Source: Hippopus hippopus (Eukaryota > Mollusca > Bivalvia > Cardiida > Cardiidae). From it: DNA of 64,000 nucleotides. Below the pieces are notes generated by a model that saw only the letters and a list, made by a program, of their open reading frames with translations, had not been told where the DNA came from and searched no databases. The position numbers were made by a program, and so were the translations under genes. Every line of letters begins with the position of its first letter. Position 1 is the stretch's first letter. The stretch is from contig OX328103.1 in the NCBI GenBank assembly GCA_946811185.2, forward strand, positions 6,018,132 through 6,082,131, read 5' to 3'. Of the stretch, positions 19,261-29,327 are shown piece after piece.

Positions 19261-19486
19261 CCTACCAAACAATACCTTGTTCTAATGACCTTGAGAAAAA
19301 AGGCTTTTGAAAAAAATGGAAAAAGGAGAAAATGATGGTAACCAGCATTTTCTCCTTTTTCCACAATATTTTTTTACCATTTTCAAATTCCATTATACCA
19401 GTATTTATTGAGTCATATTTGATTTGGCATTGGCAAAAGTTTTCAATATAGACTTGTCCAAAATTTTTTCATCTGGTAAAGAGTTA
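19257..19486 (+). repeat. H1 MITE copy in tandem
   Basis: TTAACCTACCAAACAATACC to CATCTGGTAAAGAGTTAA, same orientation as its neighbour and joined by one TTAA. Confidence 0.82.
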
Positions 19487-19559
19487 ACACTGTCATAAAT
19501 TCCTTTTTCCAGTTTAACTTATTACTTCATTGTAACTTGCATACATGTGCTTCTCCATA

Positions 19560-19795
19560 TGGGGTCCTGTGTGGCTCAGTGGTAAACTGGGGGACATGTA
19601 ACCTGGATGCTCGAGGTTTGAGCCTTACCGGATGCCCTGGGTTTTTTTTGGGATTGTCCTTGGGCAAAACACCTCGGAGCCCTAGCCTGGTACTGATGTA
19701 ACTCAAGACTTATGTGATTATGTGAGCTGCTGCGGTGATGTGACTGAAATAATGTTGAAAGCAGTGTAAAATACCATTCAATCAATTATAATAGC
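19560..19795 (+). mobile_element. SINE C copy
   Basis: Head GGGTCCTGTGTGGCTCAGTG, box-B-like CGAGGTTTGAGCCTTACCGG, GGGATTGTCCTTGGGCAAAA, tail GACTGAAATAATGTTGAAAG, ACCATTCAATCAATTATAA. Confidence 0.82.
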
Positions 19796-20003
19796 CTCTC
19801 CATATGAACGACAAATGAAAAGTAGAAGGCTAGATATTGATAATATTTAGAGAATGGTATGGAGAAACTCAAGAAACATTGTGGTACCTATAGAAATTTG
19901 CCTGTTAGAATGGGTTTCTTTATTTTTTCAATGTTTTCAAAAACCATATTAATATTGTGGCGGCATCGTCATTATGTCGGGATGAAGTTGAGGGTTAAAT
20001 AAA

Positions 20004-20268
20004 ATGAGCCATGCTCCGTGAAAAGGGGGATTAATGCATCTGCGAAAAGTATCAATTCAGGTCAGCCTGTGCAGTCCGCGCAGGCTGACCTGGGTCGAAA
20101 CTTTTCGCTTTCAGTCAATTTTCTGTATGTCAAAGGACCACTCTATCTCCAGATTCAGTCATTCATTAGACTAAGTGGATTTTATGGATCCCTAATTATG
20201 TGATGACTTGCTTGGTATAATGGATCATGGAGATGCATTAAGCCCCCTTTTCCGAGAGAATGGCTCAA
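20004..20268 (+). repeat. S-family element (GC-rich palindrome)
   Basis: GAGCCATGCTCCGTGAAAAG, GGTCAGCCTGTGCAGTCC, GCGCAGGCTGACCTGGGTCG, GGATTTTATGGATCCCTAAT, ending ATGCATTAAGCCCCCTTTTC, CGAGAGAATGGCTCA. Its ends are imperfect inverted repeats, GAGCCATGCTC against GAATGGCTC. Confidence 0.72.
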
Positions 20269-20697
20269 ATAAATTGGACATTTTCTTCTATAGGGTTCAG
20301 GATTTGACAAAGGGTTTGAAATGCAATACGTCATGTACTTGAATCCCCCTTCCTAAAAAATGTTGATTTATTTTTATAGTATGTAAAATATGTAAATAAG
20401 GATCACTGTTTTGTAATAAATAAATAAATCCAGATCTATGTCATTCAGTCAATTGTCTTACATTTATTTAATTTTTGTCATCCTTCAAAGATATTATTGA
20501 TGATCTCAAAAAATGCCTCAAATTAACAAAGTAGAAAAGGTATAACACAATTCATGATGTCATTGGACTGTAAGCTTTCATAATGATGTATGAAATTTAT
20601 GAATAGATAGGTGTCAAATATCAAATTATTAATAGCTGTAGGGTATTACAATCATCATCGTCACTATTATTGAAAGGTCTGTCAGAATGGTCATTGT
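20269..20697. other. Unique intronic sequence, nothing recognised
   Basis: AT-rich. AATAAATAAATAAATC at 20417 is a short simple repeat. No gene or named repeat. Confidence 0.3.
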
Positions 20698-20876
20698 TTA
20701 ACCCTTTACCAAACAATCGCGGGTTTTAACGACCCTTGGAAAGAAGCCTTTTGAAAACATTGTGGAAAAAGGAGAAAATGCTGCAAATTCCAGCATTTGA
20801 GCCATCTTAAATTTGTCGTCTGCAAAATGCTTTCAATTTAGACCAGTCTAAAATTTTGTTGTCTGATAAAGAGTTA
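20698..20876 (+). repeat. H1 MITE copy, right palindrome arm lost
   Basis: TTAACCCTTTACCAAACAAT to GTCTGATAAAGAGTTAA. GAGAAAATGCTGCAAATTCC jumps into the long arm. Confidence 0.82.
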
Positions 20877-21105
20877 ACTCTTTACCAAGTGACGAAATTT
20901 TAAACTCATCAAAATTCAAAACAATTACGGACTACAAATTACATGGGGCTCAAATGGTAGGATTTGTTTTTGATAGGGTAGAAAAACTTTGTGGGGAAAT
21001 GGAGAAAATGCTGGTGAGCAGGACATTTTGTGCAGTCAGATCTTGATCAACTCTGGCTTCAATAGTAAGTATAGTGGTGAACAGCCCTTCAAAGATGAAC
21101 TTATC
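20873..21105. repeat. Chimera of H1 (left) and H2 (right)
   Basis: Begins TTAACTCTTTACCAAGTGAC with the H1 long arm and left palindrome arm to ATGCTGGTGAGCAGG, then continues as H2 from ACATTTTGTGCAGTCAGATC, TTGATCAACTCTGGC. The join is at the palindrome centres of the two families. Confidence 0.72.
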
Positions 21106-21313
21106 CCTTATCCTGCTAAATAAGTGAAATGAAACTTGCAAGCCGATTGTGAAAACCCAAATTCTGCTATTTCAAGGGTATTTTTTAGGGAAAAAATATC
21201 TCGTCAACGGACAGGGTAGATCAAAGATCAGACTGCACGTTCTTTGCAGTCTGATCTTGATCTACACTGTACGCAAAAGGTCAGTGAGTCTCGCATAGCA
21301 GCCTAGGGGTTAA
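21105..21313 (+). repeat. H3 hairpin MITE copy
   Basis: CCCTTATCCTGCTAAATAAG, AAGCCGATTGTGAAAACCC, the palindrome with GACTGCACGTTCTTTGCAGT, GTCAGTGAGTCTCGC, CCTAGGGGTTAA. Confidence 0.83.
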
Positions 21314-21519
21314 CTAAATGACAAAATTTTACTTAAGTTCATATTGAATGAATTTGCAGAGAACAAATTCAAAAAATTAAAGGTGGCTAAAATGATGAAA
21401 GTCCTTTATTGGGCAGAAAACATTGTGGGAAACGGAGAAAATGCTGCTAACAAGCATTTTCTCCTTTTCCCACAGTGTTCAGGGTCCATCAAACTCGGGA
21501 TTGTGTGGTAAAGGGTTAA
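21310..21519 (-). repeat. H1 MITE copy
   Basis: TTAACTAAATGACAAAATTT to TGTGTGGTAAAGGGTTAA. The centre is altered (ATGCTGCTAACAAGCAT) and the short arm shortened. The TTAA is shared with H3. Confidence 0.82.
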
Positions 21520-21594
21520 TATGAAGTTCTGATTTATTTCATATTTATAAAATGAATACCTCACCCAGCAACCCCACCCCCATGCACTGGCACA

Positions 21595-21823
21595 TTAACC
21601 TTGTACCAAACACTCCCTTGTGTTATGACCCTTAGTTGGAATGCTTTTGAAAATATCCACTGTAAAGAGAAAAATAGCTGGTAATCAGCATTTTCTCCTT
21701 TACCCACAATGTTTTATACCCATTTTAAAGGAAAATCTCATCTTTTGAGCCACATTAAATTTTTCATGTGCAAATACTTTCAATATGGACTTACCTGAAA
21801 TTTCATCGTCTTCTAAAGAGTTA
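21595..21823 (+). repeat. H1 MITE copy
   Basis: TTAACCTTGTACCAAACACT to TCTTCTAAAGAGTTA; diverged. First of three copies joined end to end. Confidence 0.76.
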
Positions 21824-22050
21824 CCCTTTACCAAACACAAAAATTTATACTGGTCCAAATTGAAAAAAGTATTTGCAGACGACAAGCTTAATTTGGTGCT
21901 TATGACGGGATTTGTATCAGAATGCATACAAAAACATTTGGGTAAAGGAGAAAATGCTGGTTATCAGTATTTTCTCCTCTTCCCACAATGTTTTCAAGAG
22001 CTTTCTCAGGCAGGGCTGTTGGAACACAGAATTGTTTTGCAAGGGTTTAA
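21820..22050 (-). repeat. H1 MITE copy
   Basis: GTTACCCTTTACCAAACACA to TTTTGCAAGGGTTTAA. Centre CTGGTTATCAG. Middle member of a three-copy chain. Confidence 0.8.
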
Positions 22051-22275
22051 CCCTTGAACACACGATCCTGAATTTTAACGACCCTGAGAAAGACAACTTA
22101 TGAAAACATTGCTGGAAAAGGAGAAAATGCTGGGTACCAGCATTTCCTCCTTTTTCCACAATGTTTTCTAATCTTTTAGAGACAAATTTCATCAATGGAG
22201 CCAAAACTAATTTGTCGTCTGCAACAGCTTTGAATTTGGACAAGTCTAAAATTTTGTCGTTTGTTAAAGGGTTAA
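22047..22275 (+). repeat. H1 MITE copy
   Basis: TTAACCCTTGAACACACGAT to GTTTGTTAAAGGGTTAA. Centre ATGCTGGGTACCAGCAT. Shares TTAA 22047-22050 with the previous copy. Confidence 0.83.
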
Positions 22276-22607
22276 AACAACATTACTGTCTTACTTGTCC
22301 TCAATTAATAGTTAGTGACCTTTGAAACGGGTAATTGACAGAGGTCACTCCTCAAAATTTGTCTTGCCAAAAGGCGATGAGGTGATGAGGTGATACTCAG
22401 GTGTAAATAAAGAATAGTATCGGAAAGTATTGGAAAGTATCCTGAGCTAGAATGAAAGAGTAAGTTTTAAACCATGGTGGGAATAGGTAGATTTTTAAAG
22501 GATTTTTTTTTTTCAAATATAGCCTTATGCCAGCCAGTCCCCAATAATTGACGGGCAGTTTAAATGTGTTAGTGAAATTGTATACATGAGTCTTGTATGG
22601 GACTGAT
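22276..22607. other. Unique intronic sequence, nothing recognised
   Basis: Contains short tandem duplications (GATGAGGTGATGAGGTGATA and GTATCGGAAAGTATTGGAAA), but no gene or repeat family. Confidence 0.3.
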
Positions 22608-22836
22608 TTAACGCTTTAGCAAATTTAAGGACTAAGTTCTAGATTTGTCAAATTTAAAGCATTTCAGATGACTATTTAAATATGGTTTAAATGTTGTAGT
22701 GTGTTTTGTAAGGGTAGAAATCATTGTGGGAGAAGGAGAAAATGATGGTTATGAGCATTTTCCTCTGTTCCCACAATGTTTTTGATAGTCTTTAATTTCT
22801 TTCGAGTTGTGAAAACAGGATTTCTGATAAAGGTTT
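22608..22836 (-). repeat. H1 MITE copy, diverged
   Basis: TTAACGCTTTAGCAAATTTA to CTGATAAAGGTTTTA; centre ATGATGGTTATGAGCAT. Confidence 0.7.
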
Positions 22837-23138
22837 TATATACCTTTAGATTTTAGATTGACGAAAATGTACTTGTTCGGAACATTTGGAATTTAGTTGG
22901 ATTTTTGCTGAATGTAAGAGAAACCCAGAAAATTAATACAGGTAAAGTATTTTCTTTCTGTACATGTACCAGTGCTAATTTATTAGGTTTTGTGGAACTT
23001 TTTCGTATCATGGCCTAAGGTGCAGCGTCCATAATGCATCATACGTAAGTAGGTAATTTTGAAAATATTAGAAAAACGAAATATTTGTTTAATCACTTTA
23101 TCAAACAACTCCATCTTCATAATTAAGCCTAAAGCTGC

Positions 23139-23352
23139 TTAACTTGCTACCACACAAAGCCGACTTTAAATGACCCTGAAGGAGAAGACATTTGAAAACA
23201 TGGTGGGACAAGGAGAAAATGCTGGTAACCAGCATTTTCTCCTTTTCCCATAATGTTTTCTACCCCTTCTGATTCAAATCCAATCTGTTGGTCATCTGCA
23301 AATGTATTGAATTTGGATTAGTCTAAGATTTTGTTGTTTGTTAAAGAGTTAA
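23139..23352 (+). repeat. H1 MITE copy
   Basis: TTAACTTGCTACCACACAAA to GTTTGTTAAAGAGTTAA. The long arm lacks about 20 bp (CCAATCTGTTGGTCATC). Confidence 0.83.
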
Positions 23353-23542
23353 AAGAATAAAATTTTCCCACTGAAAGTAAACACCAAATATTGAGACTTC
23401 ATCTTATTTCGTTTCAATGGAAAATCTTACCGTATTGGACAACATAGATCAAGATCAGACTGCATGCTTTGTGCAGTCTGATCTTGATCTACACTGTCCA
23501 ATACAGGCACTTCTTTTGTCCTCTACAGTAAGGAAAGAGTTA
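23349..23542 (+). repeat. H7 hairpin MITE copy
   Basis: TTAAAAGAATAAAATTTTCC to TAAGGAAAGAGTTAA around the palindrome AAGATCAGACTGCATGCTTT, GTGCAGTCTGATCTTGATCT. The arms differ from H2, H3 and H4. Confidence 0.68.
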
Positions 23543-23640
23543 ACCTTGATAACTTTTGTATTAGTCATGATACGGTTCTGTGCAGTCTGATCTTAATCTA
23601 CACTGTCCGCCAAAGCTTCTTTTGTCATCAACAGTTAACA
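23543..23640 (+). repeat. Partial tandem duplicate of the H7 right half
   Basis: CTTTTGTATTAGTCATGATA, GTTCTGTGCAGTCTGATCTT, AATCTACACTGTCC, CTTCTTTTGTCATCAACAG repeats the right half of the preceding copy. CTTTTGTATTAATCAATGA then recurs after it. Confidence 0.55.
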
Positions 23641-23977
23641 TTTATATCTTTTGTATTAATCAATGACCAGGCCTCAGCAATTGCATATCAGCTGACAGAA
23701 ATAATCAGTAATTTTCATAGAGAAACATAGATCTACCAAGCACTTTATCTCTGTAAAATTTATTGCTCACTTTGATGTGACATTCATCAAATACGGTTTA
23801 TGATGTCCAAATAACAACTGATGTGGTTGTATGATTAGGTTGTCAAACAAAGAGAGTTGGATTTGTCATAATTTAACTCTTCTTTGTTTTCAGTGTTACT
23901 GTGTCAATCAGTAAAACTTATATGGTCAACCTGCAAAACATATAAAAAAAGTGTGGATTACATCATTTTCTCTTGCA

Positions 23978-24339
23978 ATGACTGGTAACCAGCATTTTCT
24001 CCTTTTAACACATGGGTTCTGCATTACTCTGTGGTAAAAAGTATTGGACTTGTGACCTGGATTACTCGGGTACAAGCCGCTCTGGATCCAGTGGGTTTTT
24101 TGTAGGAGTGTCCTTGGGCAAGACACTTCAGAGCCCTAGCCTAGTATTGATGAAACCCAGGAAATACATGAATATGTGAGCTGTTGCCATGATATGACTG
24201 AAATAATGTTGAAAACAGCATAAAACACCATTCAGTCAATCCTTTTCTCACAATGTTTTCTACCTTTTCAAAGACAGTTTTAAAAATCAGTCACATTTCA
24301 AATTTTGTCTGCAAGATTTTTCAATTTGGATGTGTTTAA
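23978..24339 (+). repeat. H1 MITE copy split by SINE C, 5' truncated
   Basis: CTGGTAACCAGCATTTTCTC is followed by the SINE; the copy resumes TCCTTTTCTCACAATGTTTT and the long arm (CAAATTTTGTCTGCAAGATT). The left palindrome arm and short arm are missing. Confidence 0.75.
24006..24238 (+). mobile_element. SINE C, nested in the H1 palindrome
   Basis: Head ACTCTGTGGTAAAAAGTATT, GGTACAAGCCGCTCTGGATC, GTGTCCTTGGGCAAGACACT, tail GACTGAAATAATGTTGAAAA, ACCATTCAGTCAAT. TCCTTTT is duplicated on both sides, a short target-site duplication. Confidence 0.78.
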
Positions 24340-24510
24340 CTTCATACCAAATGACAAAATTTTAGACTGAACCAATTTGGAAGCATTTACAGATGATAAA
24401 TGAAACTCAAAAGATGGTTTCTGTCTATGAAAGGGTGAAAAACACAATGTTTTTAAAAAGTTTTTTTTTTCAGGGTTGTTAAAACACAAGATTGTTTGGT
24501 TAAAAGTTAA
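24336..24510 (-). repeat. H1 MITE copy with palindrome deleted
   Basis: TTAACTTCATACCAAATGAC to TTGGTTAAAAGTTAA. GGGTGAAAAACACAATGTTT joins the two arms, leaving only palindrome ends. Confidence 0.75.
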
Positions 24511-24779
24511 AATTTTATTGTGTTCTAAAGAGTTTAATCCACTTAGTTTTTCTGCCTGACCAGTATCAGTTATAATATTGCTTTCCTTCAAAGGTGAGAA
24601 AAGCTGGCATTTTTAATTGTTATTATTTATGACATAAAGCCCACTTTTATGCTTGAAACATAAATCTGTGTTGTAATTGGCAATGATTTAATCATTCGCT
24701 TGATTTATTAAAGCAAATCACTCTTTCACTGTAGACTGAAAAACTTCCATTTTTTCAAAGGCTACAAATACAGTTACAC

Positions 24780-25087
24780 TTGATTGATTAATTGATTGTA
24801 TGGTGTTCAACAGCATATTCTATATTACTTCAATTATATCGCGGGGGCCAGTACACCTATTCAGTGCTTTCCTGGAATTTCTTTTATACTGTACTCCGTA
24901 CAGTATTCTTTCCAAGCCACTGGCTGCTTTCCCACCTAACCATCATTGAAAAATGATCAGCGGTGAGAGAGGAATAAATCTTTACCCAATGACTATCCTC
25001 AATCCTCGGAGAGAAATTGGCCAAGCTGGGAATTGCAGCAGCAACCCCCCGATCTCAAGTCCAGTACTCTACCTACTGAGTAATCGG
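24780..25087 (-). mobile_element. SINE A copy
   Basis: Plus-strand text: TTGATTGATTAATTGATTGT, CAGTACACCTATTCAGTGCT, CCAAGCCACTGGCTGCTTTC, CAATCCTCGGAGAGAAATTG, ending ACTCTACCTACTGAGTAATC. The head is diverged from a tRNA. Confidence 0.82.
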
Positions 25088-25137
25088 AACTCAGCAGTTA
25101 TGCTTGAAGAGAAGAGACTGTTTGGTCATGGTCTACA

Positions 25138-25246
25138 ATAAACTGATGGCCTATGTAGATCCAAGATCAGCTTACATTTTTTGTGCAGTCGTATCTTGAT
25201 CTGCAATGTAAACAAAACCTTTGTGTGTTGTCTGTAAAAAGAGTTA
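25138..25246 (+). repeat. GATC-type hairpin MITE fragment
   Basis: TGTAGATCCAAGATCAGCTT, TTTTGTGCAGTCGTATCTTG, ATCTGCAATGTAAACAAAA. Family uncertain; closest to H3 or H7. Confidence 0.5.
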
Positions 25247-25482
25247 CTCTGTACCAAATGACAAAATTTCAGACTTGTCCAAATTAAAAGCATTTGCAGC
25301 CAACAAATTAAATGTGACTAAAAACTGAAATTGAAAGTGGCGGGGGAGAAAAATATTGTTGGAAAAGGAGAAAATACTGGTAACCAGCATTTTCCCAGCA
25401 TTTTCTTCTTTTCCCACAATGTTTTTAAAAGGCCTTCTTCCTCAGGGTCGATAAAAATTGGGACTGTGTGGTAAAGGATTAT
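25243..25482 (-). repeat. H1 MITE copy with a 15 bp duplication at the centre
   Basis: GTTACTCTGTACCAAATGAC to GTGTGGTAAAGGATTA. The right arm begins CAGCATTTTCCCAGCATTTT, a local duplication. Confidence 0.82.
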
Positions 25483-25693
25483 AGCAACTTACCCTTTAAA
25501 GTGACTTTGTAATATAATTACTAAATAATTAGATGAAATTACTGGATAAAAAATAAGGCTTTAGTTCGAAATATAGAAGTACATTAATTTGAGTTGGGAA
25601 GTGTTCATTGTTTACTTTGGTTGATGTTTTGACATAAGATAGCTTTATGAAGTTTTTGTTTTTTCACCCTTGCAGGGGTTGTGCATGGCTCAG

Positions 25694-25848
25694 TCTTAAC
25701 AAAATTTTAGACTTAACCAGATTGAAAGCATTTGCAGACAAGAACATAAATGTGACTCAAAAATTTAAATTGGACTTTGGAAGGGTAGAAACATGAGTGA
25801 AGGAGGAAATGGTGGTTACCAGCATTTTCTCCTCTTTCCACAATGACA
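25694..25848 (-). repeat. H1 MITE copy, truncated
   Basis: CAAAATTTTAGACTTAACCA, GCATTTGCAGACAAGAACAT, centre ATGGTGGTTACCAGCAT. The short arm is replaced by H5-like sequence. Confidence 0.72.
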
Positions 25849-25854
25849 TTGCAA

Positions 25855-26020
25855 CTTTAAATTTTGTTTTAAAATTCTTTTTTCTGTCAGTGACTAACAC
25901 TTGAACCAACTGTACAATGTCATTTAAGTATAATATCCATACTTTTAAAATGGTATGATTTGTATCAAAATGCATTTTAACATCAGTTTTGTTTACATTT
26001 AGCCACTACTTGGCCTTTAA
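25855..26020 (-). repeat. H5 fold-back element, half copy
   Basis: GTCAGTGACTAACACTTGAA, TTTTAAAATGGTATGATTTG, AAATGCATTTTAACATCAGT, TTTGTTTACATTTAGCCACT: the second arm of H5 only. Confidence 0.6.
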
Positions 26021-26358
26021 AATAACTTTAAATAAGATTGTAGTGTGGTACAGCCATTCTTTTTTATAACATATTTGTTGTTTGTCTGTAAAGGGTGTGT
26101 TGGCAGTGAAAAGTTAAAGAGAGTAACATGACATATGACACTCTCAAAAAGAAATAGATTGTAAGCAATTATTCAAATATATAAAACAGTTATATTGCTT
26201 CAGGTTACATGTAATTGTAGGCCAGAAATTTAAATGCTGTGACCTTTTGGCCGAACTCAGGAAATATTGTCTTGTGCCAAAGAAAAGTAAATCCTATGAA
26301 ATGATACTTAATACGTAAAGTAAATCAGCGGGTTAAGAAAAGTGGCCACTTCTTTGTA

Positions 26359-26567
26359 ATGCTTTATCCGACGAAAAATTTTAGACTTGTCGAACACCAA
26401 AGCCTTGCAGATGACAAATTTAATGCCGCTAAAGTTATTGTATTTGCTTTTGGAAATGGAGGAAGCATGTTTGAAAAAGAGGAAATGCTGGTTTCCAGCA
26501 TTTTATCTTTTTCCTACAATGTTTTCTAAAGGGTTGTGAAATATTGGAATTGTGTGGTAAAGGTTAA
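26359..26567 (-). repeat. H1 MITE copy
   Basis: TTTATCCGACGAAAAATTTT to TGTGTGGTAAAGGTTAA. Centre ATGCTGGTTTCCAGCAT. The short arm is partly deleted. Confidence 0.8.
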
Positions 26568-26582
26568 CTCTTTACCACACAA

Positions 26583-28665
26583 CCCCTGTGAAATCTATCC
26601 GCATAATTCATGAATTATTCATGAAAACTGCATGCATCCTTCATGCTGTGGTTTCATGAAGACTTCATGATAAATAGGTGAAGTGAATATGAGACAAATG
26701 CATTAAAAATTCATAATACATAGCGTCATGAACACTTTATGCATTTTCTTTACCCGTGAAAATGCATGAAATCAAGAAGAGATATTGTTCATAAAAACTT
26801 CTTGAATCATGCATCTGTAATCCTTCATGAAGACTTCATGCAAAGATTCTTGAAAATTTTTCTTCATGAAGATTTCATGCAGTTTTTTTTCTATACTTTG
26901 TCTCATATATACTTCACATTTATTCATGAAGTATTCATGAATCATTTATTTGGAATTTCAAGAAGAAAGGAGCCATCACTTCTTGAATATTCATGAAGTT
27001 TTTATGAAGCATTATGCAAGAGCAGTTTTAAAAAATGGACAACAATTTGTAAGAACTTATAAACTGTGTATGATTTCTCCTTGTAGTTAATTTCTTTAAA
27101 AATCACTGATTTATATGGAAATTGTCATAAAAAAGTCAACGTTTTGAGGATTTAAGGCAAAACAGTTGTAACTGCCAATATATGAGTTTCGTAAGTTCAT
27201 AACAGTTCATTAACTGAGCTGTCCTTGGCTTGACAGTCAAATAACAATTGGATTACTCGACTCAGATGATAAAGGACTGAAGTAGAAGAGGAGCAATCCT
27301 CATAATCCTGTCCTAATAAGAATTAGAATTAAAATTTAGAAGAGACCAGATTGACTCCATGAAACAGTGTGAAAAAGGAGAAATCTTAAGATTACGCCTA
27401 AACTTGTGAATCTGACCCCAACACTTAATCATCTAGATCTCTAAAAAGAACTGATATTGATATTAACATTCCTTAAGTGACTTAAAAGTTTAAACAGAAA
27501 ATATTGTTGGTAAAACGTTTGCTTGACATAGTCAGCGAAAATTAATGACTTATCCATTAGAACAATAATACAAGTGTAGTAGACATCAAAAATACCTATC
27601 AAACCTGAGAAATGCAGAGGAGAGTGCACTGGACCATAATTATATACACTATGGTAGAAATACTTATGCCATGATGGCCAGAAGCTTAGAAACAATTCGA
27701 ACATGTGCAGTGCATGGAAGACATTTTGTACGAAAGGGTAACAACTCTCCTGAGCAAAGTTGACTTCGACTGAGCCAGTTCAACTAGAGTTAGGGTCAAC
27801 TTTACATGAAAACTATGTTCCAGCACACTCCCTGTCTGATATCACGATTCTCTGATATCACCATACTTTAATATACATGTAGAAATACAAACATTAATCA
27901 TAGAAGACATGTAAGCCATAAGATTAGTCCCAAACTGATGTATACTTAATCAGTGTATTGCAAATCATGATGTTCTCATGAAGAGTGCACTGATATGCAG
28001 CTCCATTTGAACCTCATAGTTTGAATGAACCTCCTACAGACAAATTTCAACAGTCTGTTTACTGCCTTAAATGTCTGCAAAATCACATTGTATATCAATG
28101 TCACAGTTCCTAATGAACTTATTAACTCTCAAGCAAGTTTCATGAATTTCCAGGATTTTCAATATTCATGATAAAGATCTATTCTTAACCCTTTCCCAAA
28201 CGACAAATTTTATACTCTTCCAAACTCAAAGAGTTTGCAGACGACAATTTCAAATTTGATAAAAATGGCAGAAAGTTCTCCAAATGGGTAGAAAACACTG
28301 TGGGAAAAGGAGAAATTGCTCGTTACGAGCAATTTCTCCTTTTCTCACAGTGTTTTCAAAAGACTTGTACTGCAGACACGTAAAAACAAGGGCTTGTTTG
28401 GGAAAGGGTTAAACAATTTCATGAATACTTCCAGGATTTTTATATTCATAAAAAAAACTTGATTTATTCTTGAGTGATACTTCATGAATGTTTCCAGGAT
28501 TTTGATAATGCATAAAGCATTCATGAAGTACTCATAACCTCACTTCATGAATAAAACTTCATGAAGTAAGCTAATAGATTTCAATGAAGTGGTGAAGAGG
28601 ACTTTATGAATAATTCGTAATGGATTGAAAAATTCATTATTTCATGAAGTCCATTTTCGCAGGGG
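26583..28665. mobile_element. 2.08 kb DNA-transposon-like element with TTCATGAA subterminal repeats
   Basis: The ends CCCCTGTGAAAT and (reversed) CCCCTGCGAAAA are inverted repeats. The insertion site is exact because it interrupts an H1 copy, with AA on both sides. About fifteen TTCATGAA palindromes lie near the ends (26600-27000 and 28420-28645) and few in the middle. No transposase-like frame is seen; the 87-codon minus-strand frame at 27441-27704 has no recognisable motif. Probably non-autonomous; superfamily unknown. Confidence 0.68.
28187..28412 (-). repeat. H1 MITE copy with three mirrored changes, nested
   Basis: TTAACCCTTTCCCAAACGAC to TTTGGGAAAGGGTTAA, inside the TTCATGAA element. 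The palindrome has ACACTGTG/CACAGTGT, GAAATTGC/GCAATTTC and CTCGT/ACGAG; each differs from the usual H1 form in both arms at once. The termini also changed symmetrically (CTTTCCC and GGGAAAG). Confidence 0.87.
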
Positions 28666-28851
28666 AATCGCGAGTTTTAACAGCCCTGAAAAAAGGGTTT
28701 CTTTTTGCTGGTAACCAGCATTTTCTTCTATTCCCACAATGTTTTCTACACTTTCAAAGAGAAATTTTATGTTTTGAGTAACATTTAATATGTTGTCTGC
28801 AAATGCTTTCAATTTGGACCAGGCTAAGATTTTGTTGTGTGGTAAAGGTTA

Positions 28852-29068
28852 AGGCTTTATTGACAGCAAACTTTTAGACTTGTCCAAATTGAAAACTTGC
28901 AGACGACTTGAGAGTTTGACTCAAATAATGGGACTTTCGGAATACAGAGGGTAGAAAAGATGGTTGGAAAAGGAGAAAATGCTGGTTACCAACATTTTTG
29001 TCTTTTCCAATGTTTTTTCAAGCCTTCCTCCCTGGGGTCTTAAAATATGGGATCTTATGGTAAAGAGC
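28852..29068 (-). repeat. H1 MITE copy
   Basis: GGCTTTATTGACAGCAAACT to TTATGGTAAAGAGCCC; centre CTGGTTACCAACATT. Confidence 0.75.
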
Positions 29069-29244
29069 CCATTACCAAACAATCAACAGTTTAAACGACC
29101 CTGGTAACCAGCATTTCTCCTTTTCCAACAATGTTTTCTACCCTTTTAAAGAGAAATTTCATAATTTATGCAACATTGAATTTGTTGTCTGCAAATGCTT
29201 TCGATTTTGACCAGCCTAAAATTTTGTCGTCTGGTAAAGATTTA
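29067..29244 (+). repeat. H1 MITE copy, left palindrome arm deleted
   Basis: CCATTACCAAACAATCAACA, GACCCTGGTAACCAGCATTT, to GTCTGGTAAAGATTTAA. The short arm joins directly to the palindrome centre. Confidence 0.78.
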
Positions 29245-29327
29245 AATCAAGAATCAGTACTATAAAGATTAAGATTGATACAATTTTTTTATGTGCATCT
29301 GACTTGCATTCAAATTATTATTGATTT

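Larger units (their letters stand above)
26564..28852 (+). repeat. H1 MITE copy split by the TTCATGAA element
   Basis: TTAACTCTTTACCACACAA stops at 26582 and the expected continuation, AATCGCGAGTTTTAACAGCC, resumes at 28666. The copy ends GTGTGGTAAAGGTTAA. Most of the left palindrome arm is absent. Confidence 0.8.

Noticed and set aside
27441..27704. 87-codon minus-strand frame inside the TTCATGAA element as a transposase fragment
   Set aside because: No catalytic motif or recognisable domain, and the length is near what AT-rich DNA gives by chance.
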